Positions 17,840 to 26,139 of a stretch of DNA of 46,301 nucleotides are shown one piece after another. The notes beneath the pieces are model-generated. The model was not told where the DNA came from and did not search any database. It was given only the letters and a program-made list of their open reading frames with translations. A program made the position numbers and the translations under genes. Source of the stretch: Fidelibacterota bacterium (GTDB taxonomy: Bacteria > Fidelibacterota > UBA2242); the NCBI GenBank assembly GCA_016782645.1, contig JADHYC010000012.1, positions 1 to 46,301 of the forward strand. The letters are read 5' to 3'. Positions within the stretch are counted from its first letter, which is position 1. Every line of letters starts with the position of its first letter.

Positions 17840-18904
17840 ATGATATCTATACTTGCGTTAATTTTAGTCATTGGATGCGTAATTTTCTTTCATGAACTTG
17901 GTCATTTCACTCTTGCCAAACTTACAGGAATGAGAGTTGAGACTTTTTCACTTGGGTTCCCTCCCAGGCTTATTGGGAAAAAAATAGGAGATACAGACTA
18001 TTGTTTGTCGGCAATTCCTCTTGGCGGATATGTAAAAGTATCCGGTGTCATTGATGAAAGCATGGATGCCGAAGGTATAAAAGGGGAACCATGGGAATTT
18101 CAATCTAAAAACAGTATCCAGAAATTGCTTTTCATTATAGGAGGAGTTCTATTCAATATTATTTTCGCTGTCATTATTTTTTCAATTTTAACCGCCAGCA
18201 CCGGAATCTATGAAGCAAGCCCTGAAGCAATAGTTGATAGCGTCTTTACTAATCTTCCAGCCGATTCTGCCGGCATTCAATCAGGAGACAGAATAATCGC
18301 TATCAATGGCAATACCATTTCCAAATGGGAAGAGATGGCAGAATTAATCCATGCACATCCAAATGACTCAATTCTTGTGAAATGGGAAAGAGATGGTATT
18401 GAGTATAAAAATACTATAATGACCATATCATACAAAGATTTAAAAGGAGGTAAATTAGTAGACGTTGGAATGATAGGCATACGTCCTATCCTTAACCACC
18501 GCAGCACCGGTTTCTTTGAATCCATTCATATTGGATTATCAAACACATGGTACTGGCTAAGAATAACAGTTGTTTCTCTTAAAATGTTAATAACAGGTGA
18601 AGAGTCAATTAGAAATCTTGGCGGACCTATATTAATAGCGCAATTAGCGGGTCAATCCGCAAAATCTGGAATTGGGAGCCTATTTGGATTCATAGCTATA
18701 ATCAGTGTAAATATTGCTCTTCTAAATATTCTACCGATACCTGCTCTGGACGGCGGTCATTTCGTTGTTGTTATTATAGAAGCAATTATTAGAAAACCGC
18801 TATCCACTAAAGCAAAAATGCGCATCCAACAAGTAGGACTGGCAATTATTATTACTTTAATGATTATTGTATTTTATAATGACATAATGCGGCTATTTAA
18901 ATAA
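17840..18904 (+). CDS. rseP: Site-2 intramembrane metalloprotease RseP
   Basis: The 354-residue protein has the M50B layout: a first transmembrane helix with the zinc motif HELGH (His18, Glu19, His22), one PDZ domain (about residues 115-200, ADSAGIQSGDRIIAINGN) and a C-terminal helix with PALDGGHF, whose aspartate is the third zinc ligand. E. coli RseP has two PDZ domains; this form has one, as in many non-proteobacterial homologues. It cleaves membrane-spanning anti-sigma factors and signal-peptide remnants. It is 69 nt after dxr and ends the envelope operon, converging on the DUF3108 gene without an obvious terminator. Confidence 0.95.
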   Translation: MISILALILVIGCVIFFHELGHFTLAKLTGMRVETFSLGFPPRLIGKKIGDTDYCLSAIPLGGYVKVSGVIDESMDAEGIKGEPWEFQSKNSIQKLLFIIGGVLFNIIFAVIIFSILTASTGIYEASPEAIVDSVFTNLPADSAGIQSGDRIIAINGNTISKWEEMAELIHAHPNDSILVKWERDGIEYKNTIMTISYKDLKGGKLVDVGMIGIRPILNHRSTGFFESIHIGLSNTWYWLRITVVSLKMLITGEESIRNLGGPILIAQLAGQSAKSGIGSLFGFIAIISVNIALLNILPIPALDGGHFVVVIIEAIIRKPLSTKAKMRIQQVGLAIIITLMIIVFYNDIMRLFK

Positions 18905-18931
18905 ACTTTTTCAATTCCACGACTTCAATAT

Positions 18932-19684
18932 TCACTTATCTCTATATGATTCAATTTTCATGATCATTGAACCTATTGTCGCTTCGCTTTCAACTTTAAC
19001 AGGCAACCGTCGCTGATCATTACTTAAATATATAGTTAGCCGACCTTTGTATTTAAATAGATTCCCTTTTTCTGCATAAGGTTCTAAAACAAAACATTCA
19101 AACTCGCCAGCAGGTGTCTTGACTTTCTCAACTTTACGGACAATTATTTTATACGGCTTAAACTTATTATTATCAAAATTATTAAGATTGAATATTCGCC
19201 CCACCCAAAGGCTTTCGGCACGCACATAATAAAAAATTGAAAGGGCATCGTGAACAGGTCCCGATATTGGAATAGTATCAGAAGCGGAATAAGCAAGGGA
19301 ATCATCATAATCAAAATGAACAGAATATTTTTTCTTATATAAACCCTCACGAATCTTCTTTTTGAACTTCCTCGAAAATAATCCCTCAGCATCAACCCAT
19401 GACTCAACGTGATCCCTGACCTTATAAACCTTATCTAAAACCCCTAAAGATCGAGTCTTTAATACAGCATGAAAAGTTGGAGCACCATCAATAGTATCTA
19501 TAGAAACAGTGCTCATGGTTGATCGACCTGCTTTTATAAAATTAAACCAAACCGAGTAAGTTATTTCTTCTCCTACTTGAAAAGGCAATCTGCTTTGTGA
19601 TTGCGCCTGAATTGAAAAAAAGCAAATAGGAAGTAGTATAAAAATTCTATAAAGTATTTTTTTATGTCTAAAACAGTTATTCAA
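18932..19684 (-). CDS. DUF3108 family periplasmic protein
   Basis: The 250-residue protein has an N-terminal signal segment (RIFILLPICFFSIQAQSQ). The mature part opens with LPFQVGEEITYSVWFNFIKA, the near-invariant DUF3108 opening, followed by the expected beta-rich body (VKTPAGEFECFVLEP, RLTIYLSNDQRRLPVKVE). The family is widespread in Gram-negative envelopes and its biochemical role is unknown. The start appears to be TTG 19684, 3 nt after the stop of the upstream kinase gene, so the two are translated together. It is the last gene of the minus-strand surface-glycan set 19-23.6 kb. Confidence 0.85.
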   Translation of the reverse strand: MNNCFRHKKILYRIFILLPICFFSIQAQSQSRLPFQVGEEITYSVWFNFIKAGRSTMSTVSIDTIDGAPTFHAVLKTRSLGVLDKVYKVRDHVESWVDAEGLFSRKFKKKIREGLYKKKYSVHFDYDDSLAYSASDTIPISGPVHDALSIFYYVRAESLWVGRIFNLNNFDNNKFKPYKIIVRKVEKVKTPAGEFECFVLEPYAEKGNLFKYKGRLTIYLSNDQRRLPVKVESEATIGSMIMKIESYRDK

Positions 19685-19687
19685 TTT

Positions 19688-20470
19688 CTATCTTTTCTTT
19701 TTACGCAATGATTTTACCTGCTTACGTAGCCTGTTTTTTGCAATCGCTTTCCTGAGAACCATAATATTATTATCGTAATTATCCGGACCATAGTTCCTTA
19801 AAAATAATAACCACGTACAATTTTCATGTTCTTGTTCCAAATTGCATCTGCATAGATTCATTTTTGAAATATCATACATCTTCATTTTGGGAGTTAACCA
19901 CCATTTTCGAGCCAAGCGATTCAAATCAATTAAATGAACTTCATTGTAATTAATATCTCCAACAAGAAAGTTTCCCAATGTTAAATCGTTATGTAAGAGA
20001 TATGCCGAATGTAATCTCGACACAACTTCGGCAATAATTTTAATAACTCTTTCTTTTAATTCAGTATCAACTGTCATATCTCTCAGTATTCGGCGTGCAG
20101 AACGATAGTTTGAAATGTATTCACTCAAGAGAAAATTCTTTTTAATAAAACCAAATTTTCTATCAGTATAAACTGAAATAGGTCTGGGTACAATTATTCT
20201 TGCATCTAAAAGCCAATGTGATGCATCCCAGGATTTCTTTGCTCTCGATCTCATAACCGGGCTCAATATGCGGGAAATAGTATTACGCCACCCAAAGTTC
20301 TTTACAACAATCCTCTGTGGTTTGCCGTTAACATTTAATTCCAATGCAGCGACAACATTAGTTTTATTTTTATAAATATGAAATGCTCTTTCTAAAATCC
20401 AACCTTTATTGCAAAGCCTGTCAATTTGCTCCTTGTTTAATTTTTTACCGTGTAATGATCTGTATATCAC
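19688..20470 (-). CDS. WaaP/KdkA-like lipopolysaccharide kinase family protein
   Basis: The 260-residue protein-kinase-like fold shows RIVVKNFGW (candidate ATP-binding lysine), the catalytic loop LLHNDLTLGNFLV (His160, Asp162, Asn167) and a metal-binding IDLNRLAR with Asp182 in place of the DFG motif. These features match the Kdo/WaaP family that phosphorylates sugars of the LPS inner core. The C-terminus is strongly basic (RKQVKSLRKKKR), suiting peripheral association with the inner membrane. GTG 20470 is used, 6 nt after the upstream glycerophosphotransferase-like gene. The neighbourhood supports a role in phosphate decoration of LPS or a related glycan; the exact acceptor is unknown. Confidence 0.75.
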   Translation of the reverse strand: MIYRSLHGKKLNKEQIDRLCNKGWILERAFHIYKNKTNVVAALELNVNGKPQRIVVKNFGWRNTISRILSPVMRSRAKKSWDASHWLLDARIIVPRPISVYTDRKFGFIKKNFLLSEYISNYRSARRILRDMTVDTELKERVIKIIAEVVSRLHSAYLLHNDLTLGNFLVGDINYNEVHLIDLNRLARKWWLTPKMKMYDISKMNLCRCNLEQEHENCTWLLFLRNYGPDNYDNNIMVLRKAIAKNRLRKQVKSLRKKKR

Positions 20471-20476
20471 AATCCC

Positions 20477-21514
20477 TCAAAACCAATAACCAAATTTTCT
20501 ACGTACACGATATTTTCTGTACAGATTTAACGGTTTTTTCTTTAAATCCTTTATAGTCCCTGAATTTAATATTTCATCAACTGCATTTAAAACACGCTTA
20601 CTACTACTTGTATCTCTATAAGGATGAATCTGATCTATGACTTTTCTTCTATTTAAGGAATATTCCTCGGGATTGGCAAGAGACCTATCAACAGCAGGGC
20701 GAAGTTGCCTTGCATCAGTAATGTTTATACTCTTTTCCAGGTAAATCTTTGAATCAATAGTAATAACGGGCTTGTCTAAAAGCATAAATTCATAAACGAC
20801 GGAAGATGTGTCAGAAATTAAAACATCTGCAATTTGTAATAATGGAATATTATCAGGTTTAGAATACAATAGAAGCGAATCTCTCCGAAGTTTGGAAAAA
20901 TACTCTATATCTTTTGCTTCCATAAGATCATGGAACTTGATTACACAAAGCTCACTATCTTTCGGTAAACCTTCAAGGACAGGAAATATTTTTTTCGATG
21001 ACTCAAACTTAGGGCTAAAAGTTGGCGAATAAAGAATTATCTTTTTTGCTGGATTGATATTAAGACTTTTGCATATCTTTTCGCGATCAAATGATTTCAA
21101 CAATAAATCAATTTTAGGCCAACCTGTCTCTATTACATGAAAATGCTCTTTCTTTTTAGCCAGTTCTTTAAACCTATTAGTTATTAGTGGACCACTTGTA
21201 CAATAGAGATCAAAAAATCCTGTTATCTTATAGTGACCACCTTTCTCATCGCAAAGACCGTGAAAAATTTGAACTTTCAAACCGGGAATCCTGTCATGGA
21301 CTATATTTCCTGGAACAAAAACCACATCAGGACAGAATGAGATTGCCTCTTCAATTGACATAGTATAATGCAGATCAGAATCAATATATTCCTCCATACT
21401 TTTAGTAATAAAAATTAAAGATTCGCCGCGACCAGTTTTTGTTATTTCCTCAAATAACGGCTTGATTATGCAAATAGAATAAGGCTTCGTAATAAAAAAT
21501 AGATAACGCTTCAT
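20477..21514 (-). CDS. TagB/TagF-like CDP-glycerol glycerophosphotransferase family protein
   Basis: The 345-residue protein has the C-terminal GT-B-like half of the glycerophosphotransferase family: IFHGLCDE, TGWPKIDLL, IILYSPTF, VIKFHDL and ADVLISDTSSVVYEFMLLDK in the expected order. In TagF, the His of the HG motif and the acidic/serine motif before a hydrophobic helix bind CDP-glycerol and its phosphate. It lacks the long N-terminal region of full TagF, so it resembles TagB-type primases or related single-transfer enzymes. It is paralogous to 21705-22844 and 35443-36666. Gram-negative members usually decorate surface polysaccharides; glycerol phosphate as donor is a family-based guess. 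Confidence 0.75.
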   Translation of the reverse strand: MKRYLFFITKPYSICIIKPLFEEITKTGRGESLIFITKSMEEYIDSDLHYTMSIEEAISFCPDVVFVPGNIVHDRIPGLKVQIFHGLCDEKGGHYKITGFFDLYCTSGPLITNRFKELAKKKEHFHVIETGWPKIDLLLKSFDREKICKSLNINPAKKIILYSPTFSPKFESSKKIFPVLEGLPKDSELCVIKFHDLMEAKDIEYFSKLRRDSLLLYSKPDNIPLLQIADVLISDTSSVVYEFMLLDKPVITIDSKIYLEKSINITDARQLRPAVDRSLANPEEYSLNRRKVIDQIHPYRDTSSSKRVLNAVDEILNSGTIKDLKKKPLNLYRKYRVRRKFGYWF

Positions 21515-21696
21515 TTATTAAAGATATAGTTTAATTTGCAGTTACTATGTGGAGCACTTCGAGAGTGTGCAGAGTCTGCAAAGGTTTGTTTTAAATTAAT
21601 ATCACATTTGTGTTTTGATTTAATACAATGTCCAACTATTGATAGACCTATATTCATTTTTTAATAATAATCATCATTTATTTGTGTGTTATATAT

Positions 21697-21743
21697 AAAA
21701 AACATTAGCATCCGCCAATCGGCGTATTAGCGTTGATTGGCGG
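21697..21743 (-). terminator. Terminator-like hairpin overlapping the 3' end of a coding region
   Basis: On the minus strand CCGCCAATC (21735-21743) pairs perfectly with GATTGGCGG (21712-21720) around a 14-nt loop, and a six-T run follows 9 nt later (21697-21702). The stem encodes the last residues and stop region of the upstream gene. The gap to the T-run makes it an imperfect intrinsic terminator; partial termination or 3'-end protection is possible. Confidence 0.45.
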
Positions 21744-22844
21744 TTGTTTTCGCTTTTTTATATCTTCTACAACACGTTTAGCAGCTTTTCCATCAATATC
21801 TCCAAGAAACAGACCTCTTCTCTCATCTATCAATTGAGATTTCTGTTTTTTTTCAGATAATGCTTTTTCAACTATTAATGGCAGTTCCTCTGGATTCCCT
21901 AACCGATAAGTAAAATCCAGATGTCTTATAATTTCCGTATCCATTCGGCTCTTTTCAAATTTCTTAAAGAAAATCCTATGTTTCCTCCTGAGATGATAAA
22001 AATCACAAATAATAGAGGGCTTACCCGTCGCAAGATACTCAAAAACTGTAGAGGAAGCCTCTGACAGTAAAACATCTGAAATCTCAAAAAACGGTATAAT
22101 ATTAAACTCTTCCACAGGTAAAAGTTTGATATGAGAATATAGCTTGCTTAGTTTGAGAAACAGACTTTTTTGATGACGATATTTCTTTAAAACCCATGAA
22201 AAATGATGAAGCTTTACTATGAGATTAAAACCTTTTGTCAATTCTGCAATTCTTTCCCCAAATACTTCTATGGAACTCGGATAAAATGTGGGAGCATATA
22301 AAATTATCGGCTTAGAAGAATCTATAGATAATTTCTTTAATATTTTAACTTCATTGAAATCTTCTAACAGTAGATCAAGTTTTGGATAACCTGTAACAAT
22401 CAGTTCGGTATCGATACTCTGTTTCTTTAACTTCTCCAACCGATATTTACTCTCTACATATCGAACATCAATCCTCGGATTATAATCGGCATAATAACAG
22501 AATTTCACACCAATCCCATGATAGAGTAGCACTGCTAATGTATCTTTAGAGCAATATTTTTCTGCATGCGAGCTTTTCCCAAAAAAAGTTACATCAAAAT
22601 TTCTATCAAGAATTTTTCTACGCCGTTCTATTTCTTTCTTTGCATCAATAAATTGTCCGTTAAGCTCACCAATTATTTTTTTTATCAAACTATAATCTAT
22701 TCGCTTTTTATCTACATATGCAGAATACCAGATATCAAAAGCACCGTCCTTTTCTATAGCCCTTGCTACTGGAAGAAATTGAGGAAGATAATAAAGGTGA
22801 TGGATGTTAAACAGAATTGATAATTGGCGATTGTTAATTGACAA
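21705..22844 (-). CDS. Glycerophosphotransferase-like protein (TagB/TagF family relative)
   Basis: The 379-residue protein belongs with the CDP-glycerol glycerophosphotransferase-like group: FNIHHLYYLPQFLPVARAI at the start, LYHGIGVKFCYY, VTGYPKLDLL, ILYAPTFYPS, LIVKLHHFSWV and SDVLLSEASSTVFEYLATGK. The opening suggests a nucleotide-diphosphate donor and a lipid- or glycan-linked acceptor. The start is TTG 22844, supported by GGAGG 9 nt upstream; no ATG is available. The first dozen codons lie in an ATTGACAATT-type repeat (22815-22847), and the last dozen lie in an inverted repeat, so both ends look recently remodelled. The gene follows the nucleotidyltransferase by 45 nt. Confidence 0.75.
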   Translation of the reverse strand: MSINNRQLSILFNIHHLYYLPQFLPVARAIEKDGAFDIWYSAYVDKKRIDYSLIKKIIGELNGQFIDAKKEIERRRKILDRNFDVTFFGKSSHAEKYCSKDTLAVLLYHGIGVKFCYYADYNPRIDVRYVESKYRLEKLKKQSIDTELIVTGYPKLDLLLEDFNEVKILKKLSIDSSKPIILYAPTFYPSSIEVFGERIAELTKGFNLIVKLHHFSWVLKKYRHQKSLFLKLSKLYSHIKLLPVEEFNIIPFFEISDVLLSEASSTVFEYLATGKPSIICDFYHLRRKHRIFFKKFEKSRMDTEIIRHLDFTYRLGNPEELPLIVEKALSEKKQKSQLIDERRGLFLGDIDGKAAKRVVEDIKKRKQPPINANTPIGGC

Positions 22845-22847
22845 TTT
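22815..22847. repeat. ATTGACAATT-type dispersed repeat covering a start codon
   Basis: A run built from AATTGATAATTGGCGATTG and TTAATTGACAATTT. Shorter relatives occur at 42682-42696 and 44407-44429. Here it contains the TTG start and first codons of the glycerophosphotransferase-like gene. Confidence 0.4.
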
Positions 22848-22889
22848 ATACGTCCTCCGGCATACGCCTATGTAGGTATCTTTTCGACA

Positions 22890-23630
22890 TCATACATGTA
22901 CAAAAGATAAAATCTTAGGTAATATTACATTCTTAGCCTTTTCCAAATCTTCTGGAAAATCTATTTCTATTACCGGTATTTCGGTAATGTCCTCGTAGTA
23001 GATTTCATGTTTATCGAGAATTAAGTTAACAGCTTTTTCAAAAAATGACATCTGGTCACCGTCATCTATTACTGACTTTAAACTTGCAATAAAATCCTCA
23101 GTCAGAGAAGCACTAAATCTTCCAATGCCAACAAACTCACCAATGCTTTTGTCTAAATCTATCTTTTTGCCGATATGTATAACCCTTTGATCCTCATCAG
23201 GAATGATTTTAACCTCTTCTTCTCCACAATTTTTAATTTCCACTCCAAGAGTAGATTCATTTTCAGATTTTAACAATCTACCTATCAAAGAATAATGAAA
23301 AATCACATCTGCATTAAAGTAGAGAAAATCTTCGTTTTCAAAATAATCCCTGGCAAGCCAGAGCGAGTAAACAGTATTCGTCGTCAAAAAATCGGGGTTA
23401 TCTATATACTGAATTTCTAAATTTTTATAGTGATTACCATACCTGTTGATTATTTGCTCTTTTAAAAAGCCAATTACTATCAAGACATCATTAACTCCAT
23501 AATGGTCAAGTGCATCTAACTGATACTCTAAAATGGGCTTACTTCCAATTTCAAGTAGAGATTTGTGCTTACTATCAGTAAGAGGAGAAAGTCGCCTGGC
23601 TGAACCGGCGGCAAGAATAACTGCCTTCAT
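22890..23630 (-). CDS. Nucleotidyltransferase (LicC-like, sugar/alcohol-phosphate cytidylyltransferase type)
   Basis: The 246-residue NTP-transferase domain begins MKAVILAAGSARRLSPLT with the nucleotide-binding GxGxRL-type loop. It carries a KSLLEIGSKPILEYQLDAL metal/substrate segment, NTVYSLWLARDYF, and NADVIF containing the metal-binding aspartate. The NTVYSLWLA phrase recalls LicC-type phosphocholine cytidylyltransferases and phosphonate cytidylyltransferases rather than glucose-1-phosphate thymidylyltransferases. A CDP-activated small alcohol phosphate is therefore a reasonable product, consistent with the glycerophosphotransferase-like gene 45 nt downstream. An N-terminal fragment of a paralogue survives at 33374-33691. 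AAAGGA precedes the ATG by about 8 nt. Confidence 0.8.
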   Translation of the reverse strand: MKAVILAAGSARRLSPLTDSKHKSLLEIGSKPILEYQLDALDHYGVNDVLIVIGFLKEQIINRYGNHYKNLEIQYIDNPDFLTTNTVYSLWLARDYFENEDFLYFNADVIFHYSLIGRLLKSENESTLGVEIKNCGEEEVKIIPDEDQRVIHIGKKIDLDKSIGEFVGIGRFSASLTEDFIASLKSVIDDGDQMSFFEKAVNLILDKHEIYYEDITEIPVIEIDFPEDLEKAKNVILPKILSFVHV

Positions 23631-23655
23631 TTTACAATTCCTTTAACTGTGTATT

Positions 23656-23684
23656 ATGGTAAATCCAATAAATTTTTAGTTCAA
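23656..23684 (-). promoter_or_regulatory. Possible promoter of the minus-strand nucleotidyltransferase operon
   Basis: TTGAAC (23679-23684), 17-nt spacer, TACCAT (23656-23661) on the minus strand, about 26 nt before the ATG. The rest of the 377-nt divergent region (23631-24007) is AT-rich with no supportable gene besides the plus-strand promoter and palindrome. Confidence 0.4.
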
Positions 23685-23948
23685 GTTCCGGATTTGATCC
23701 AAAATGTTTGAAAAAGCTCATATATGTAGTTAAAAAACATTTGTGATTAATTTATAAAATATTTTATTAATATCCTGCTTTCTTATTTTTTCATAGAAGA
23801 GTTTCTGTTTATCAAAACACTTTTCCTCAAAGTATTGGATATACTTCTTATCGATTCAATTTGGTGAGAAAATGAGTTGCATTTTTCTTTTTTCTATCTC
23901 TGTCTTTTCCATCGGGAAGCTCTTGGAAAGTACAAATAAATTTTACAG

Positions 23949-23977
23949 TTGACTTTAAAGGAATTAATTTTTAATTT
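23949..23977 (+). promoter_or_regulatory. Possible promoter of the RHH-nucleotidyltransferase operon
   Basis: TTGACT (23949-23954), 17-nt spacer, TAATTT (23972-23977), placing the start point near 23984, about 24 nt before ATG 24008. The palindrome at 23986-23995 would straddle the first transcribed bases. Confidence 0.4.
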
Positions 23978-23985
23978 TTGGTATG

Positions 23986-23995
23986 TACGTACGTA
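23986..23995. promoter_or_regulatory. TACGTACGTA palindrome, possible operator
   Basis: A perfect 10-bp palindrome, GC-richer than its surroundings, just downstream of the predicted promoter. Its placement fits an autoregulatory site for the ribbon-helix-helix-like N-terminus of the gene that follows. Confidence 0.35.
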
Positions 23996-24007
23996 TTTAC
24001 AATTATT

Positions 24008-24928
24008 ATGAGTAAAATATCTAAAACAATCAAAATCTCTATTAGCCACGAAGAATGGCTCAAAGCTAAAAAGATCAACTTTTCAGAATGGGTCAGACAG
24101 AAGCTAGATGCAGAGATTAATCAACAGCTTAGATCAGGCAATAGAAATAAGTTCAAAGCTGTCATATTAGCGGCTGGAAAAGATACTACCCTTTTTCCGC
24201 TTACTAATGACATTCCAAAAGCTCTTCTTGATATAAAAGGAAAAAGTATCCTTCAGCGTCAGGTTGAAATGCTAAGAACAGTTGGAATCAATGATATTGC
24301 AGTTGTACGAGGTTATAAAAAAGATCAGATAAATTTCCCCAATCTGGAGTACTTTGATAATGATGATTATGAAAATACAGGAATTTTAGTCTCTTTATTT
24401 TTAGCCAGGGAATTTATGGATAAAGATATGATAATTTTATACGGTGATATTCTTTTTGAAATAGATATCCTCAAAAGATTAATTGAAACACGTCACGATA
24501 CTACTTTAGTTGTTGATAGAGGTTGGAAAAAACGCTATCAAGTTAGTCATGAAGAGCATCCTTTTGCTCCTGAGTTGACAAGACTTTCTGAAAAAGAGCA
24601 GGAGATTGAAATTAGTTCAGTTGGTATTGGAATGCCTGAAACAAATTCAACATCTGAATTTATTGGGCTAGCTAAACTATCAACTAATGCCTGTTCAATT
24701 CTGAAGGATCTTTATAAAAACGTCTATTGTATCAATCAAAATAAGAAATTTCACCAGGCAAAACAGATCAGAACAGCGTCTTTTCTTGATTTTATTCAAG
24801 AGTTGTTAGATCGTGGAGAAAAAGTTGCTGCTTTAGAAATTTGGCGTGCCTGGATAGATATAGATACATTTGAAGATTACCGCAATGCATGGAAATCTTT
24901 CAGTGAAGTAGTTCCGAACAAAGAGTAA
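24008..24928 (+). CDS. Ribbon-helix-helix-like N-terminus fused to a nucleotidyltransferase
   Basis: From ATG 24008 the protein has 306 residues. Residues 1-38 (SKTIKISISHEEW, then INFSEWVRQKLDAEI) have the pattern of an Arc/MetJ-type ribbon-helix-helix: a basic beta-strand followed by two helices. Residues 47-300 form an NTP-transferase domain opening FKAVILAAGKDTTLFPLT, with PKALLDIKGKSILQRQVEML, ENTGILVSLFLAREFM and LYGDILFEIDI holding the metal-binding aspartate. It is a distant paralogue of 22890-23630, which it faces divergently. The N-terminal unit may bind DNA, or may only serve oligomerization. It heads an operon with a methyltransferase, a TagD-like enzyme, an OPA transporter and a porin. 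The frame stays open to TTG 23978, but that extension is unlikely. Confidence 0.75.
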   Translation: MSKISKTIKISISHEEWLKAKKINFSEWVRQKLDAEINQQLRSGNRNKFKAVILAAGKDTTLFPLTNDIPKALLDIKGKSILQRQVEMLRTVGINDIAVVRGYKKDQINFPNLEYFDNDDYENTGILVSLFLAREFMDKDMIILYGDILFEIDILKRLIETRHDTTLVVDRGWKKRYQVSHEEHPFAPELTRLSEKEQEIEISSVGIGMPETNSTSEFIGLAKLSTNACSILKDLYKNVYCINQNKKFHQAKQIRTASFLDFIQELLDRGEKVAALEIWRAWIDIDTFEDYRNAWKSFSEVVPNKE

Positions 24929-24964
24929 AAATAGTGAAAAGGAATACAAGAAAATATTAAAGAT

Positions 24965-25696
24965 ATGGATCAAGAACAATTTTGGAAAATAAGAGCCGAA
25001 AAGTATAACAAACTCAACTGGGTTAATGAACAATCCTATATAGAGACATTCGTTTCATCTACAGAATTCAACAAAAATGAAAGTGTTCTGGATGTAGGAA
25101 CAGGTACTGGCGTAATAGCAAAAAGGATAGCGCTTATGGTAAGGGAAGTAATTGGCCTGGATATTTCTCAAGATATGCTAGAGCATAGCAACTGGAAAGA
25201 TAATAAATATTTTATCAAAAGAGATATAAGAGAACCTTTCTTTCATAATAATATTTTTGATAAAGTAACGGCAAGAATGGTTTTCCATCATATTATTGAA
25301 AGAACCCAGAATGCTATGGATGAGTGTTATAGGATTCTAAAGGATGGGGGGAAGATGATTTTATCGGAGGGTGTCCCACCAACACCTGAAGTTAAGGAAG
25401 ACTATGAGAATATATTTAAATTAAAAGAAGAAAGAATAACTTTTTTAGAAAAGGATTTAATAGAGTTGATGAAGAATTCCGGATTCAAAAATGTCGAAAT
25501 AATCACTCATATTTTAAAAAACTTTAGTGTTAAGAACTGGTTAGAAAATAGTGGTTTATCACAAAATAATCAGGATAAAATATTTGAGATGCATGTTACA
25601 GCATCTGAAATCTTTAAAAGAGACTATAATATGAAAATTGTTAATGGTGATTGTTTAATTGATGTAAAAAATTTGATTCTTGTGGGGGAAAAATGA
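24965..25696 (+). CDS. Class I SAM-dependent methyltransferase
   Basis: The 243-residue Rossmann-fold methyltransferase has motif I VLDVGTGTGVIAKRIAL, the acidic motif II end VIGLDIS, and a post-motif segment TARMVFHHI followed by ECYRILKDGGKMILSEG. This is typical of the UbiE/small-molecule methyltransferase superfamily. The substrate is not determined by sequence. It sits 36 nt after the RHH-nucleotidyltransferase, and its stop overlaps the start of the TagD-like gene (ATGA), so the three are translationally linked. Context suggests methylation of the small molecule being activated or of a glycan head group; that is inference. Confidence 0.82.
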   Translation: MDQEQFWKIRAEKYNKLNWVNEQSYIETFVSSTEFNKNESVLDVGTGTGVIAKRIALMVREVIGLDISQDMLEHSNWKDNKYFIKRDIREPFFHNNIFDKVTARMVFHHIIERTQNAMDECYRILKDGGKMILSEGVPPTPEVKEDYENIFKLKEERITFLEKDLIELMKNSGFKNVEIITHILKNFSVKNWLENSGLSQNNQDKIFEMHVTASEIFKRDYNMKIVNGDCLIDVKNLILVGEK

Positions 25697-26121
25697 AAAT
25701 AGTTTATTCTTACTACGTACTTGATATTGTTCACAAAGGTCATCTGCTTATGATGAAAAATGCAAAAGCGATAGCTGGAGAAGACGGCAAATTAATTGTA
25801 GGAATTCTTACTGATGAGGCGGTTTTAGAAAAAAAACCAAAAAAACCAGTGCTATCTTTTGATGAAAGGATTGAACTTGCAAACTCAATAAAATATGTTG
25901 ATCTAGCAGTTGCGCAAGAGACTTACTCACCATTACCCAATGTTAAGAAAATCAGACCCGATATTTTGTGTGAAAGTTCAAGTCATACTGAAGAGGCAAT
26001 CGAAGAAGCAAGAGAAGTGATGAAAAGTATTAATGGTAGACTTGTTGTTATACCCTATTATCCCTCTCAATCTTCAAGTGGAATAAAAAACCTCATACTT
26101 AAAGAAAATAATACAGAATAA
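25693..26121 (+). CDS. TagD-like cytidylyltransferase (glycerol-3-phosphate or phosphonate type)
   Basis: The 142-residue nucleotidyltransferase-superfamily protein has the HxGH motif in DIVHKGHLLMMKNAK and the C-terminal SSSGIKNLI, corresponding to the ISST(T) signature. VGILTDEAVLEKKPKKPVLS and DERIELANSIKYVDLAVAQE align in style with TagD and with cytidylyltransferase domains attached to phosphoenolpyruvate mutases. It would join CMP to a phosphate or phosphonate. TagD itself makes CDP-glycerol; the resemblance to the PEP-mutase-linked group makes a phosphonate equally possible, although no PEP mutase gene is in the window. GGGGGA precedes the ATG and the start overlaps the upstream stop. 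Confidence 0.82.
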   Translation: MKIVYSYYVLDIVHKGHLLMMKNAKAIAGEDGKLIVGILTDEAVLEKKPKKPVLSFDERIELANSIKYVDLAVAQETYSPLPNVKKIRPDILCESSSHTEEAIEEAREVMKSINGRLVVIPYYPSQSSSGIKNLILKENNTE

Positions 26122-26139
26122 AATTAAGGAGTACAAAAA

